Part shown: one piece after another, positions 17,425-25,023 of the stretch | How positions within the stretch are numbered: position 1 is the first letter of the stretch | Layout of the letters: every line of letters begins with the position of its first letter | Assembly (NCBI GenBank): GCA_014654775.1 | Contig: JACVZW010000027.1 | Coordinates: 17,030 to 75,523 of the forward strand | Source of the DNA: Paracoccaceae bacterium | GTDB lineage: Bacteria; Pseudomonadota; Alphaproteobacteria; Rhodobacterales; Rhodobacteraceae | Direction of reading: 5' to 3' | Length of the DNA stretch: 58,494 nucleotides | Program-made: the position numbers and the translations under genes | The notes under the pieces: generated by a model | Seen by the model: the letters and a program-made list of their open reading frames with translations, nothing else | The model's database searches: none | Told to the model about the DNA's origin: nothing

Positions 17425-18534
17425 ATGAGCCAGCCACAGGAATTCGAGAAGGTTCTCGAACAGAGCGCGACGACCGTCGCGCATTTCGATGAGCACAGGA
17501 GCGGTCTGCGCAAGCTGCAGCATTACCTGCATTCCAACCCGGCCGCCGTGCCGATGATCGTTCTGGTCGCGCTGATCATCTTCTTTGCCGCTGCGCGCGA
17601 TGGTGCGGTCCTGTTGGAATTCCGTTGGATCACGGGTGATTTCGAAGGTCTGCGGTTCTTTTCTGCCTATACGCTGACGCTGATCATGCAGCAGGTGGCC
17701 GTGGTCGGTATCCTTGCTGCGGCGCAAACGCTTGTCATCCTGACGGCGGGCATTGACCTTGCCATCGGCGTGGTCATGGTTTTCGCCTTCGTTCTGATGG
17801 GTCATGCGGTGCTGACCTATGGCTTGCCGTGGTATCTGGCGATCCTTGCAGGGTTCTTGCTTGCCGGACTGTGCGGCTGGATCAACGGCGTTCTGGTCGC
17901 GCGACTGCGGTTGCCGCCGTTCATCGTGACCTTGGGCACGTGGAATATCTTCATGGCGGTCTGTCTGATCTATTCCGCCAACGAAACCATGCGCGAGGCC
18001 GACCTGACGGCCTTGACGACCGGGCTGCACTTCTTCGGGAACCGCTTTGAACTGGGCGGCGCGCAGATCACTTACGGCGTCATCTGTATGGTTCTGGTCT
18101 ATGTCGCGCTTTGGTACATGCTGAACTACACAGCCTTTGGGCGCCACATCTATGCTGTTGGCGACGATCCGGATGCGTCTGAGCTGTCGGGTGTCAGGGT
18201 CAGCCGGGTGCTTATCGGGGTCTATGTCCTTGCCGGTGTGATCGCGGCCTTGGCGGCGTGGGTGTCGATTGGGCGGAACGGGTCGATCTCGCCCTCGACC
18301 GTGACCACAGACTTCAACCTGCAGGCCATCACGGCGGCGGTGATCGGGGGCATCTCGCTGTTCGGCGGGCGGGGATCGATCCTTGGCGTGCTGTTCGGGA
18401 CGCTGATCGTGGGCGTGATGAGCATGGGTCTGAACATGCTGGGCGCGGACCCGCAATGGAAGGTGCTGCTGACAGGTATCCTGATCATCGGCGCTGTCGC
18501 CATTGACCAGTGGATCCGCAAGGTTTCGGGCTGA
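17425..18534 (+). CDS. frcC: Sugar ABC transporter permease (FrcC-like)
   Basis: This 369-residue inner-membrane permease of the RbsC/BPD_transp_2 family has about ten membrane helices. An N-terminal cytoplasmic stretch (1-50, FEKVLEQSATTVAHFDEHR) is longer than in RbsC and typical of FrcC. The family segment TAGIDLAIGVVMVFAFVLMG lies near 110-130 and the conserved GGISLFGGRGSILGVLFG near 310. ATG 17425 follows a GGGGGGACAG ribosome-binding site. It ends 13 nt before frcA. Confidence 0.9.
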   Translation: MSQPQEFEKVLEQSATTVAHFDEHRSGLRKLQHYLHSNPAAVPMIVLVALIIFFAAARDGAVLLEFRWITGDFEGLRFFSAYTLTLIMQQVAVVGILAAAQTLVILTAGIDLAIGVVMVFAFVLMGHAVLTYGLPWYLAILAGFLLAGLCGWINGVLVARLRLPPFIVTLGTWNIFMAVCLIYSANETMREADLTALTTGLHFFGNRFELGGAQITYGVICMVLVYVALWYMLNYTAFGRHIYAVGDDPDASELSGVRVSRVLIGVYVLAGVIAALAAWVSIGRNGSISPSTVTTDFNLQAITAAVIGGISLFGGRGSILGVLFGTLIVGVMSMGLNMLGADPQWKVLLTGILIIGAVAIDQWIRKVSG

Positions 18535-18547
18535 GGGAGGACGAGAT

Positions 18548-19321
18548 ATGGCTGAACCCATTCTGACGGCACGCGGTCTGACCAAGCGCTATGGGCGCGT
18601 GACGGCGTTGGATAACTGTGACTTCGACCTCTATCCCGGCGAGATCCTTGCGGTGATCGGCGATAACGGGGCGGGGAAGTCCACGCTGATCAAGGCGTTG
18701 TGCGGGGCGGTGGTTCCGGATGAGGGCGAGATCAAGCTGGATGGTCGGCCCGTGCAGTTCACCAACCCGATGCAGGCGCGCGATGCCGGGATCGAGACGG
18801 TGTACCAGAACCTTGCGCTGTCGCCCGCGTTGTCGATCGCGGACAACATGTTCATGGGGCGGGAAATCCGCAAACCCGGTGTGCTGGGCAGCATGTTCCG
18901 CATGCTGGACCGCAAGGCGATGGAGAAGATGGCGCGCGACAAGCTGTCCGAACTGGGCCTGATGACGATCCAGAACATCGGGCAGGCGGTGGAGACGCTG
19001 TCGGGCGGACAGCGGCAGGGCGTGGCGGTGGCGCGGGCGGCGGCCTTTGGGTCGAAGGTCGTGATCATGGACGAACCGACCGCCGCGCTGGGGGTGAAGG
19101 AAAGCCGCCGCGTGCTGGAACTGATCCTTGACGTGAAGAAGCGCGGGCTGCCGATCATCCTGATCAGCCACAACATGCCGCATGTCTTCGAGGTGGCGGA
19201 CCGCATCCATATCCACCGTCTGGGCAAGCGGCTCTGCGTGATCGATCCGAAGGAATACACGATGTCGGATGCGGTGGCTTTCATGACCGGGGCGAAGATG
19301 CCGGAACATGTGATGGCCTGA
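18548..19321 (+). CDS. frcA: Sugar ABC transporter ATP-binding protein (FrcA-like)
   Basis: This single-domain ATPase has 257 residues, half the size of RbsA-type double-domain proteins, as in FrcA. It has Walker A GDNGAGKST (38-46), the ABC signature LSGGQRQGVAVARA (about 146), Walker B VVIMDEPTAALG (about 166) and the switch His in ISHNM. ATG 18548 is preferred to an upstream in-frame ATG that lies inside frcC; GGGAGG precedes it. It powers sugar import through FrcC. A strong terminator follows at 19346, so no kinase gene is co-transcribed here, unlike the S. meliloti frcK arrangement. Confidence 0.92.
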   Translation: MAEPILTARGLTKRYGRVTALDNCDFDLYPGEILAVIGDNGAGKSTLIKALCGAVVPDEGEIKLDGRPVQFTNPMQARDAGIETVYQNLALSPALSIADNMFMGREIRKPGVLGSMFRMLDRKAMEKMARDKLSELGLMTIQNIGQAVETLSGGQRQGVAVARAAAFGSKVVIMDEPTAALGVKESRRVLELILDVKKRGLPIILISHNMPHVFEVADRIHIHRLGKRLCVIDPKEYTMSDAVAFMTGAKMPEHVMA

Positions 19322-19345
19322 GCGCCATTGCCAGAGCGCGGGAAA

Positions 19346-19368
19346 GGGGGCCGTTCGGCCCCCTTTTT
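19346..19368 (+). terminator. Rho-independent terminator of frcBCA
   Basis: An 8-bp perfect stem (GGGGGCCG, 19346-19353, with CGGCCCCC, 19356-19363) is followed by TTTTT, 25 nt after the frcA stop. Confidence 0.88.
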
Positions 19369-19420
19369 CATGGCCCGCGCCCGCCCTTGCCATTCGGGCG
19401 ATGCGGTGGAAGCATGCGGC

Positions 19421-20062
19421 ATGGCAGGGGACAGGGCAGTCAAGACAGGGGCACGGCGCGGCGAAAGGCGGGCGCAGATCGCGCGGGCGGCGCTGGCGGT
19501 GATGGCGCGCGGCGGCGTGGCGCGGCTGACGGCACGGAGCGTGGTGGCCGAGGCGGGGCTGTCACTCGGCCATCTGACCTATAACTTCGCGGGCATGGAT
19601 GACGTGCTGTCTGAGGCCTATCGCCTGCTGTCTGCCGATCTGGCCGAGGCGGGTGAGGCGGCCTTGGCGGCGGCGGACAGCGCTGAGGCGCGGGTGTCGG
19701 CCTTTCTGCGGGCGGGCTTTGCCGCGCCCTTCCTGACGCCAGACCATCTGCGGCTGCGGCTGGATCTGTGGTCGGCAGCGCGCTGGCATGGTGGGATCGC
19801 CGCAACGGAGCGTGATCTTTATGACCGATATCGGGATCGGCTGACCGGGTTGCTGGCGCCCTTCGGCGCCCCGCCGGATCGGGTGGCGGCGGTGGTGGAT
19901 GTGGTGATGGCGGCGCTGGATGGGCTGTGGCTGGACCATGCGCGGCGCGGCGATGCGGCCGCGCTGGCCCGGGGTCTGGCGGAATGCGAGGCGCTGCTGT
20001 TCAGCCTTGCGCCAGAAGGAAGCGGCGGACATGGGGAAGGACGCGATCCGTCGCCTCGATGA
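19421..20062 (+). CDS. TetR/AcrR-family transcriptional regulator
   Basis: The call is 213 residues from ATG 19421. The frame is open further upstream, but that would run through the frcA terminator. The N-terminal helix-turn-helix (about 10-60) includes LTARSVVAEAGLSLGHLTYNF, the recognition region of BetI-like TetR regulators; the rest is a helical ligand/dimer domain. Its last 62 nt overlap the convergent alpha/beta hydrolase gene. Its likely target is the neighbouring monooxygenase operon, whose promoter carries a 16-bp palindrome at 22067-22082, but this link is inference. Confidence 0.82.
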   Translation: MAGDRAVKTGARRGERRAQIARAALAVMARGGVARLTARSVVAEAGLSLGHLTYNFAGMDDVLSEAYRLLSADLAEAGEAALAAADSAEARVSAFLRAGFAAPFLTPDHLRLRLDLWSAARWHGGIAATERDLYDRYRDRLTGLLAPFGAPPDRVAAVVDVVMAALDGLWLDHARRGDAAALARGLAECEALLFSLAPEGSGGHGEGRDPSPR

Positions 20063-20771
20063 AGATGGCGTGTTTCAGGCCGTCGAGGATGACGAGATCC
20101 GATCCCGGCAGGGCCTTGTGGATTTCGGCATTGAGGCGCGGGTTGCAGCCGCCGTCGAGTTCGCCCGTGATGATCTGGGCGGGCGCGGTGACCCTGTGCA
20201 GCCAAGGCGCCATCTCGGTTTCGGCATAGATGTCGAAGACGTTCAGGAAGACATCGGGGTCGGTGTCCATCACCTGTCGCTTGCGCCAGTCGATCACGTC
20301 GGGGCGGGCGGCGCAGAAGGCATCCGTGAACCAACGCGCGGTGAGCGTGTCGAGGACGGGGCCGATCCCACGGTCGCGCATGGCGGCGACGACGGCGCGG
20401 ACCTTGGCGCTGTCGTCCTCGGTCCGGAAGGCGGCGGTGGACCAAAGGCCGAGCGACAGCACGCGGTCGGGAAAGCGCAGCGCGTAGCGCGGCCCGATCA
20501 TCCCGCCCAGCGAATGTCCGGCGAAATGCGCCCGGTCGATGCCGAGGCGGTGGCGCAAGGCCTCTAGATCATCGACGAGGTCGTCGAGGGTGAAGCGCCC
20601 CTCGGGCAGGGGTGAGAGGCCATGACCGCGCAAATCGTAGCTGATGCAGGTGAAACGGTCCTTTAGGCCCGCGACCATGCCGTCGAAGGTGGCGCGGCGC
20701 GCGCCGATGCCGTGGATCAGGAAGAGGGCGGGGCCTTGGCCTGCGACGGAGAAGGCGCTTTGGATCGCCAT
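20001..20771 (-). CDS. Alpha/beta-fold hydrolase
   Basis: This 256-residue hydrolase has a complete catalytic set: nucleophile elbow FAGHSLGGMIG (Ser near 88), acid in TGELDGGCN (about 205) and His in DGLKHAIFIE (about 234). An oxyanion-type segment LIHGIGARR lies near 20. It resembles 3-oxoadipate enol-lactonase/esterase-type proteins. ATG 20771 lies 4 nt after the tautomerase stop; a longer frame upstream overlaps that gene. It is third in an operon with a flavin monooxygenase and a 4-OT-like tautomerase, suggesting ring-opening or enol-lactone chemistry in a degradation pathway. The substrate is unknown. Confidence 0.82.
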   Translation of the reverse strand: MAIQSAFSVAGQGPALFLIHGIGARRATFDGMVAGLKDRFTCISYDLRGHGLSPLPEGRFTLDDLVDDLEALRHRLGIDRAHFAGHSLGGMIGPRYALRFPDRVLSLGLWSTAAFRTEDDSAKVRAVVAAMRDRGIGPVLDTLTARWFTDAFCAARPDVIDWRKRQVMDTDPDVFLNVFDIYAETEMAPWLHRVTAPAQIITGELDGGCNPRLNAEIHKALPGSDLVILDGLKHAIFIEATDRVLPHVRRFLLAQG

Positions 20772-20775
20772 GGCG

Positions 20776-20970
20776 TCACGCAGGTTTCGGATCGCTGGCG
20801 AGGCGCCCGGCGGTGGCCCAGTCATCCTTTGCGACATCGGTGAAGACCACGGTGACCATGGCGGGCGTGCCGCCGCAGGTATCGCACCAGGCCTTTGTCA
20901 CGGCTTCGGCGCAGGCGCGTTTCTGGTCGCGGCTGCGGCCTTCGAACATCTCGATGCGGATGATGGGCAT
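20776..20970 (-). CDS. 4-oxalocrotonate tautomerase-family protein
   Basis: The 64-residue length and start MPIIRIEMFEGRSRDQKR fit the 4-OT family, in which Pro1 (after Met removal) is the catalytic base. An Arg in GRSRDQKR matches the conserved Arg11 region. Such small enzymes interconvert enol and keto isomers of unsaturated diacids in aromatic catabolism. The Trp in DDWATAGRLASD is compatible with 4-OT-like subfamilies. It lies 18 nt after the monooxygenase stop and 4 nt before the hydrolase start. Confidence 0.85.
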   Translation of the reverse strand: MPIIRIEMFEGRSRDQKRACAEAVTKAWCDTCGGTPAMVTVVFTDVAKDDWATAGRLASDPKPA

Positions 20971-20988
20971 GGGGTTTTCTCCGTTTTG

Positions 20989-22014
20989 TCAGGCGGCCTT
21001 GCGGCGGAGTGGCAGGAGATGGGGCATCACCTCCTGCGAGAAGAGGGACATCATATCGAGCGTCTCTTGTTGCGGCTGACCGAAGACGGAGGTGGTGATG
21101 ACCTCGTCGATCCCCATTTCGGCATAGGCGGCGAGGCGGTCGATCATCTCGTCCTTCTGGCAGATCAGGATGTTCTGGCCCAGTTCTTCGGCCGTCTGGG
21201 TGCGGGGAAGGGGCCGGATGATGCCGTTGTCGACGATGCCGGGGCCGCCGAAGACATTGTCGAAGCTGCTGTAATAGCGGTGGGCGGTGTCGACCATGCG
21301 GCGGCGCTGCGCTTCGGAGGTGACGAGAAAGACGCCCCGCTGCAGCGACAGGCGGCTTTGCGATGCGGGGTTCTGGTCGCGCCCGCGGAAGAAGGCAGCG
21401 ACTTGGCTTTCCAGCACGCCATGGGTGGCGGAGAGGGGGGTCGTCTGGACGTGATAGCCGCGGCGGGCGGCGGCCTCGATCGCCGGGGGGGCCATGACGC
21501 CGAGCATGAGGGGGATCGGGTCTTCGGGGCGCGGCATGATGGTGAGCGGGTCGAAGCGGTAATGGGTGCCGGACCAGGACACCTCTTCGCGGGTAAGCAG
21601 CGCCTCGAGCACGGCGAGGGCCTCTTCGAAACGGTCGCGCGTTTCCTCCATCGGGACGTCGATACGGGCGGTTTCATAGCCGAAGGCCCCCTTGCCGACG
21701 CCCAGCATGAGGCGGCCATCGCAAAGCGCCTGAGCCTGCACCACCTCGCCCGCGAAGACGCGCATGTCGCGCAAGGGAAGCTGGCAGATCGAGGTGACCA
21801 GACTGATCCGCGAGGTATGGGCCGCGATCTTGACGGCCATCTGCAGGGGCGAGGGCACGAGGAGGATGTTGACGAGGTGATGTTCCGGAATACCCACGCC
21901 GCGATAGCCGCAGCTTTCTGCATGGATCGCCTGCGCCACGGTATCGGCATAGAGACGTTTGCCCCCGGTCGCCGGGTCGAGCATGTGGCTGGACAGGAAA
22001 TGGACGAAATCCAT
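20989..22014 (-). CDS. LLM-class flavin-dependent monooxygenase (luciferase-like)
   Basis: The 341-residue protein is a bacterial luciferase-like TIM-barrel oxidoreductase. ATG 22014 starts the first beta strand (MDFVHFLSSHM). Family features include HAESCGYRGVGIPEHHL (about 35-50), SLVTSICQLPLRDMRVFAGEV (about 80-100) and LMLGVGKGAFGYE (about 112). These enzymes use reduced FMN and oxygen to hydroxylate or cleave organic substrates. It is first in an operon with a tautomerase and a hydrolase. The promoter (TTGACG at 22087-22092, minus strand) has a TGGTACG-GG-CGTACCA palindrome in its spacer, indicating repressor control. Confidence 0.88.
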   Translation of the reverse strand: MDFVHFLSSHMLDPATGGKRLYADTVAQAIHAESCGYRGVGIPEHHLVNILLVPSPLQMAVKIAAHTSRISLVTSICQLPLRDMRVFAGEVVQAQALCDGRLMLGVGKGAFGYETARIDVPMEETRDRFEEALAVLEALLTREEVSWSGTHYRFDPLTIMPRPEDPIPLMLGVMAPPAIEAAARRGYHVQTTPLSATHGVLESQVAAFFRGRDQNPASQSRLSLQRGVFLVTSEAQRRRMVDTAHRYYSSFDNVFGGPGIVDNGIIRPLPRTQTAEELGQNILICQKDEMIDRLAAYAEMGIDEVITTSVFGQPQQETLDMMSLFSQEVMPHLLPLRRKAA

Positions 22015-22066
22015 GGCGCGTGCCTTTCCGGCTGAACAGGCCGCGATGCGGCGGCCCGCATCAGGA

Positions 22067-22092
22067 TGGTACGGGCGTACCAATTCCGTCAA
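22067..22092 (-). promoter_or_regulatory. Monooxygenase operon promoter with embedded 16-bp operator
   Basis: On the minus strand, TTGACG (22087-22092) is a near-consensus -35. A perfect inverted repeat TGGTACG-n2-CGTACCA (22067-22082) fills the spacer and runs into the -10 position (TACCAT, 15-nt spacing). A protein bound here would block RNA polymerase. The symmetry and size suit a TetR dimer. Confidence 0.65.
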
Positions 22093-22111
22093 GCCTCTTG
22101 GGCGGAGCCGG

Positions 22112-22741
22112 TCAGCCGCTGCGGGGGGCCAGACGCAGGATCGCCGGGCCGAGTTCGGCAAGGGGGAGCATCCGTTCGACCGCGCCGAGACGCTGCGCCG
22201 CGCGAGGCATGCCGAAGACATCGCAGCTTGCCTCGTCCTGACCGAGGGTGCGGGCGCCCGCATCGCGCATGGCACGCAGGCCAAGGGCGCCATCGTCGCC
22301 CATCCCCGTCATGATCACGCCAATGGACGCGTGGCCTGCGGCCTGCGCGACCGAGCGGAAGAGCACATCGCAGGACGGGCGATGGCGCGAGACGGGCGGG
22401 CAGTCCTGCAGGGCGATGTGGCAACCGGCCCCGCTGCGGCGCAGGAGCATGTGGCGGTTGGCGGGGGCGATGAAGGCGTGACCGCGCAGCGGCCTGTCGC
22501 CGGGGCGCGCCTCGCGCACGGTGAGGCGGCTGGCGCCGTCGAGGCGGCGGGCGAAGGGGGCGGTGAACCCTTCCGGCATATGCTGCACGATCAGGAGCGG
22601 TGGGCCATCGGGCGGCAGGGTCTGCAGCAGGATGCGCAACGCCTCGGTCCCGCCGGTGGAGGCGCCGATGGCGACGATGGGGCCGGTCTGTAGCCTGTCG
22701 GTGCGGGCAGCGGAAGGATGAGGCGGTTTCACCTGCGGCAT
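22112..22741 (-). CDS. cheB: Chemotaxis protein-glutamate methylesterase, catalytic domain only
   Basis: The 209-residue protein matches the CheB methylesterase domain: Ser28 in AIGASTGGTEAL, His54 in VQHMPEGFT and Asp149 in TGMGDDGALG. The usual N-terminal receiver domain and linker are missing, so phosphorylation cannot act in cis. It would remove methyl groups from, or deamidate, chemoreceptors. It is the last gene of the che cluster, 102 nt after a gene of unknown function. A free receiver protein is encoded two genes upstream. Confidence 0.9.
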   Translation of the reverse strand: MPQVKPPHPSAARTDRLQTGPIVAIGASTGGTEALRILLQTLPPDGPPLLIVQHMPEGFTAPFARRLDGASRLTVREARPGDRPLRGHAFIAPANRHMLLRRSGAGCHIALQDCPPVSRHRPSCDVLFRSVAQAAGHASIGVIMTGMGDDGALGLRAMRDAGARTLGQDEASCDVFGMPRAAQRLGAVERMLPLAELGPAILRLAPRSG

Positions 22742-22843
22742 GGGGTTTGTCCTGCGGTGCCGTTGTCCTTTGCTGCGCGGCCGGAAGAAGGGATGGTCGG
22801 GACCTATGGCCGTGCCGTGGCGGAGTGTTCCCGGGGGGCGGGC

Positions 22844-23194
22844 TTAGGGCGGCGGGTCGAAGAGCGTGACCGCTGCCGTGGCGGGCGGCGGTGGCGCCTG
22901 CAGATCTGGCAGGAACGCGGCCAGACGCTGCGCCCGGAGGCAGGCGGTTGTGGCGGGCATGGGCTGGGGGGCGGCCTCTGCGGCAGCCTCGGCTGCGATC
23001 CGGGAAAGGGCCGTCAGGCGTTGCAGCAGCGGATCGAGGCGTTGCAGCGCCGTGGCGAGATCGCCCTGATCGGCGAGACAGGGCAGAAGCGCCGAGAGAA
23101 GGGCGACCTCCAGTTCCCGCGCCTCGGCGGCCAGACCCCGCGTCTCGGCGGCCATGGCGGCGAGGAGGTCGGGCAGAAGGATCGGCTCGGTCAC
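22844..23194 (-). CDS. Helical protein of unknown function in the che cluster
   Basis: I do not recognise this 116-residue protein. The GTG at 23194 overlaps the stop of the preceding receiver gene as GTGA, so translation is coupled and this start is well supported. The sequence is rich in Leu, Ala and Glu and predicts as two or three long amphipathic helices (about 3-85), followed by a Pro-rich tail. There is no membrane segment or signal peptide. Its position between a receiver protein and CheB suggests a partner of one of them, for example an adaptor or phosphatase, but nothing in the sequence proves this. Confidence 0.7.
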   Translation of the reverse strand: MTEPILLPDLLAAMAAETRGLAAEARELEVALLSALLPCLADQGDLATALQRLDPLLQRLTALSRIAAEAAAEAAPQPMPATTACLRAQRLAAFLPDLQAPPPPATAAVTLFDPPP

Positions 23195-23577
23195 GCCAGA
23201 GGCCCGGTGACGGATTCGATGCAACGGCGCAGCTGTTCCTTGGTGAAGGGCTTGTTGATGAGGTTGTTCAGGCCGAGCGCCCGGCCGTTCGCGATCATGT
23301 TCGCGTCGGCCCGCCCGGTGACGATGATGAAGCCGAGCCGTTGCAGGCCCGGCGTGCGGCGGACACGTTCGAGCAGCGCGAGGCCGTCCATATCGGGCAT
23401 GTGGAAATCGGAGATCACCATATGGACCGGCGTGGCGACCAGCCCGGCAAGAGCGGCGCTGCCGTTGTTGTAGGTCGTGTAGTTGAACACCTCCATCCAG
23501 TCGAGGACTTCGGTGATCAGGTGGCGGCTGACGGCGGTATCGTCGACGACCGCGATCCGGAGGTCGGAGCGTTTCAT
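23191..23577 (-). CDS. Single-domain response regulator (CheY-like)
   Basis: This 128-residue receiver domain has the acidic pocket Asp12-Asp13, phospho-acceptor Asp57 in ISDFHMPDMDG, Thr87 and Lys109 in NKPF. There is no output domain. It differs clearly from the cheY at 27126-27506. It lies 55 nt after cheR and overlaps the next gene by 4 nt. It may be the detached receiver of the receiver-less CheB, a second CheY, or a phosphate sink; sequence alone cannot choose. Confidence 0.9.
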   Translation of the reverse strand: MKRSDLRIAVVDDTAVSRHLITEVLDWMEVFNYTTYNNGSAALAGLVATPVHMVISDFHMPDMDGLALLERVRRTPGLQRLGFIIVTGRADANMIANGRALGLNNLINKPFTKEQLRRCIESVTGPLA

Positions 23578-23632
23578 GATCGGCCTTTCTTTGCGTGTTT
23601 GGGCCTTGGCGGGGCCTGGTTCGGGCAGGGGA

Positions 23633-24475
23633 TCACCCGATCTTTCGGTAGGCGGTGATGTCTTCGCAGCGGAAGGCGGGGGCGGCGGGGCCTGTTAGCC
23701 GTTCGGAATGGCCCAAAAGCAGCCAGCCGCCCGGGGCGAGCAGATCGGCGCAGCGCTGCCAGAGCCGTTCCTGCCTGTCGCGCGGGAAGTAGATCGCGAC
23801 ATTGCGGCAGAAGATGACGTGGAAGGGGCCGCGCATCGGCCAGTCGCCGTTGAGGTTGAGGGGCAGGAACTGCACGAGGCGGCGCACATCCTCGCGGATG
23901 CGGGTGGAACCGGGCGGCCCGAAGAGGGCGCTGCGCTGGGCGGGGGTGAGGGCGGCCAGCTGCCTTGGCCCATAGTCACCCTCGGCAGCGCGGCACAGCA
24001 CCTGTTCGTCGATGTCGGTGGCGAGGATGCGGGCATCCAGCCGCGCGATGTCGGGGCAGGCGAGATGGAGGTTGGCCGCGATGGAATAGGCCTCTTCGCC
24101 GGTGGAACAGGCGGCGGACCAAAGGCGCAGCCGCCCGCCCCTGCGCAAGGGTTCGATCAGCGGAGGGAGGATCCGTTCGCGCAGCAGGGCGAAGTGATGG
24201 GCCTCACGGAAAAAGGCGGTGACATTGGTGGTGATCGCCGAGATCAGGGCAGCGCGTTCCGACCGGGCTGCGGGGTCGTCCAGACGGGCGAGGAAGGCCC
24301 GGAAACCCGACATGCCCATGCTGCGGAGCCGACTGCCCAGCCGCGCCTGCAGCATCGGGCGTTTGCCATCGGCCAACGCGATGCCGGTTTCACGTTCGAC
24401 GATCCGCTGCAAGAGGGCGAAGGTCGGGGCGTCGATCTCTTGATCGGCCTTGCCCGGGGCGATGGGATCCGGCAT
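23633..24475 (-). CDS. cheR: Chemotaxis protein methyltransferase
   Basis: CheR methylates chemoreceptor glutamates with S-adenosylmethionine. The 280-residue protein has the N-terminal helical domain (about 15-85), a SAM-binding Rossmann fold with LRLWSAACSTGEEAYSIA (about 115-133), the catalytic-domain segment VIFCRNVAIYF (about 215) and LLLGHSERL near 256. Its start overlaps the cheW stop by one base. The receptor in the same cluster ends in GWEEF, a CheR-tethering type pentapeptide. Confidence 0.94.
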   Translation of the reverse strand: MPDPIAPGKADQEIDAPTFALLQRIVERETGIALADGKRPMLQARLGSRLRSMGMSGFRAFLARLDDPAARSERAALISAITTNVTAFFREAHHFALLRERILPPLIEPLRRGGRLRLWSAACSTGEEAYSIAANLHLACPDIARLDARILATDIDEQVLCRAAEGDYGPRQLAALTPAQRSALFGPPGSTRIREDVRRLVQFLPLNLNGDWPMRGPFHVIFCRNVAIYFPRDRQERLWQRCADLLAPGGWLLLGHSERLTGPAAPAFRCEDITAYRKIG

Positions 24476-25020
24476 CAGCCACCTTCTACCGTTGAAGGAA
24501 GCAGCGCCTCAAGATCGACGATGCGGATCAGGCGGCCAGACTCCACGATCATGCCCGACAGCGCGGCATGAGCCTCTTCGCGCGCGAGGTCGGGGACGGG
24601 ATGCATGGCATCGGCCGAGGCGGAGAAGATGTCGGTCACCGTTTCGACCAGCAGGCCGACGACACGCTTGCCGATGACGGTGACGATAATGACGTTACGG
24701 TCATGTTCGGGAATGCGCGGAAGGCCCAGCTTGGCCGCAAGGTCGAAAATCGGGACGATGGCACCGCGCAGGTTTATGACGCCTTCCACATAATGCGGCG
24801 CGTGGGGCAAGGCGGCCGCCCGCGTCCAGCCGCGGATCTCGCGGACAGCGAGGATGTCGATGCAGAAGTCCTGCCCCTGTGCCCGGAAGGCGATGAATTC
24901 TCGCGGCTTTGCGGGGCGGGCCGTTTCGCCCGGCGTATGTTCGGATGGGCTGGTGGTTTCGGGCAGGGGGGGCTGCGCGGCGGCGATCGGAAGGGCGGTG
25001 GTGGGGAGGGCTGTCTGCAT
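24475..25020 (-). CDS. cheW: Chemotaxis coupling protein CheW
   Basis: The 181-residue protein has one CheW domain (about 40-175), with FCIDILAVREIRGWTRAAALP and the family core YVEGVINLRGAIVPIFDLAAKLGL. It links receptors to CheA. The N-terminal 35 residues are Pro/Ala/Thr-rich and probably disordered, an extension beyond a minimal CheW. It starts 3 nt after the cheA stop. Confidence 0.94.
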   Translation of the reverse strand: MQTALPTTALPIAAAQPPLPETTSPSEHTPGETARPAKPREFIAFRAQGQDFCIDILAVREIRGWTRAAALPHAPHYVEGVINLRGAIVPIFDLAAKLGLPRIPEHDRNVIIVTVIGKRVVGLLVETVTDIFSASADAMHPVPDLAREEAHAALSGMIVESGRLIRIVDLEALLPSTVEGG

Positions 25021-25023
25021 CTG

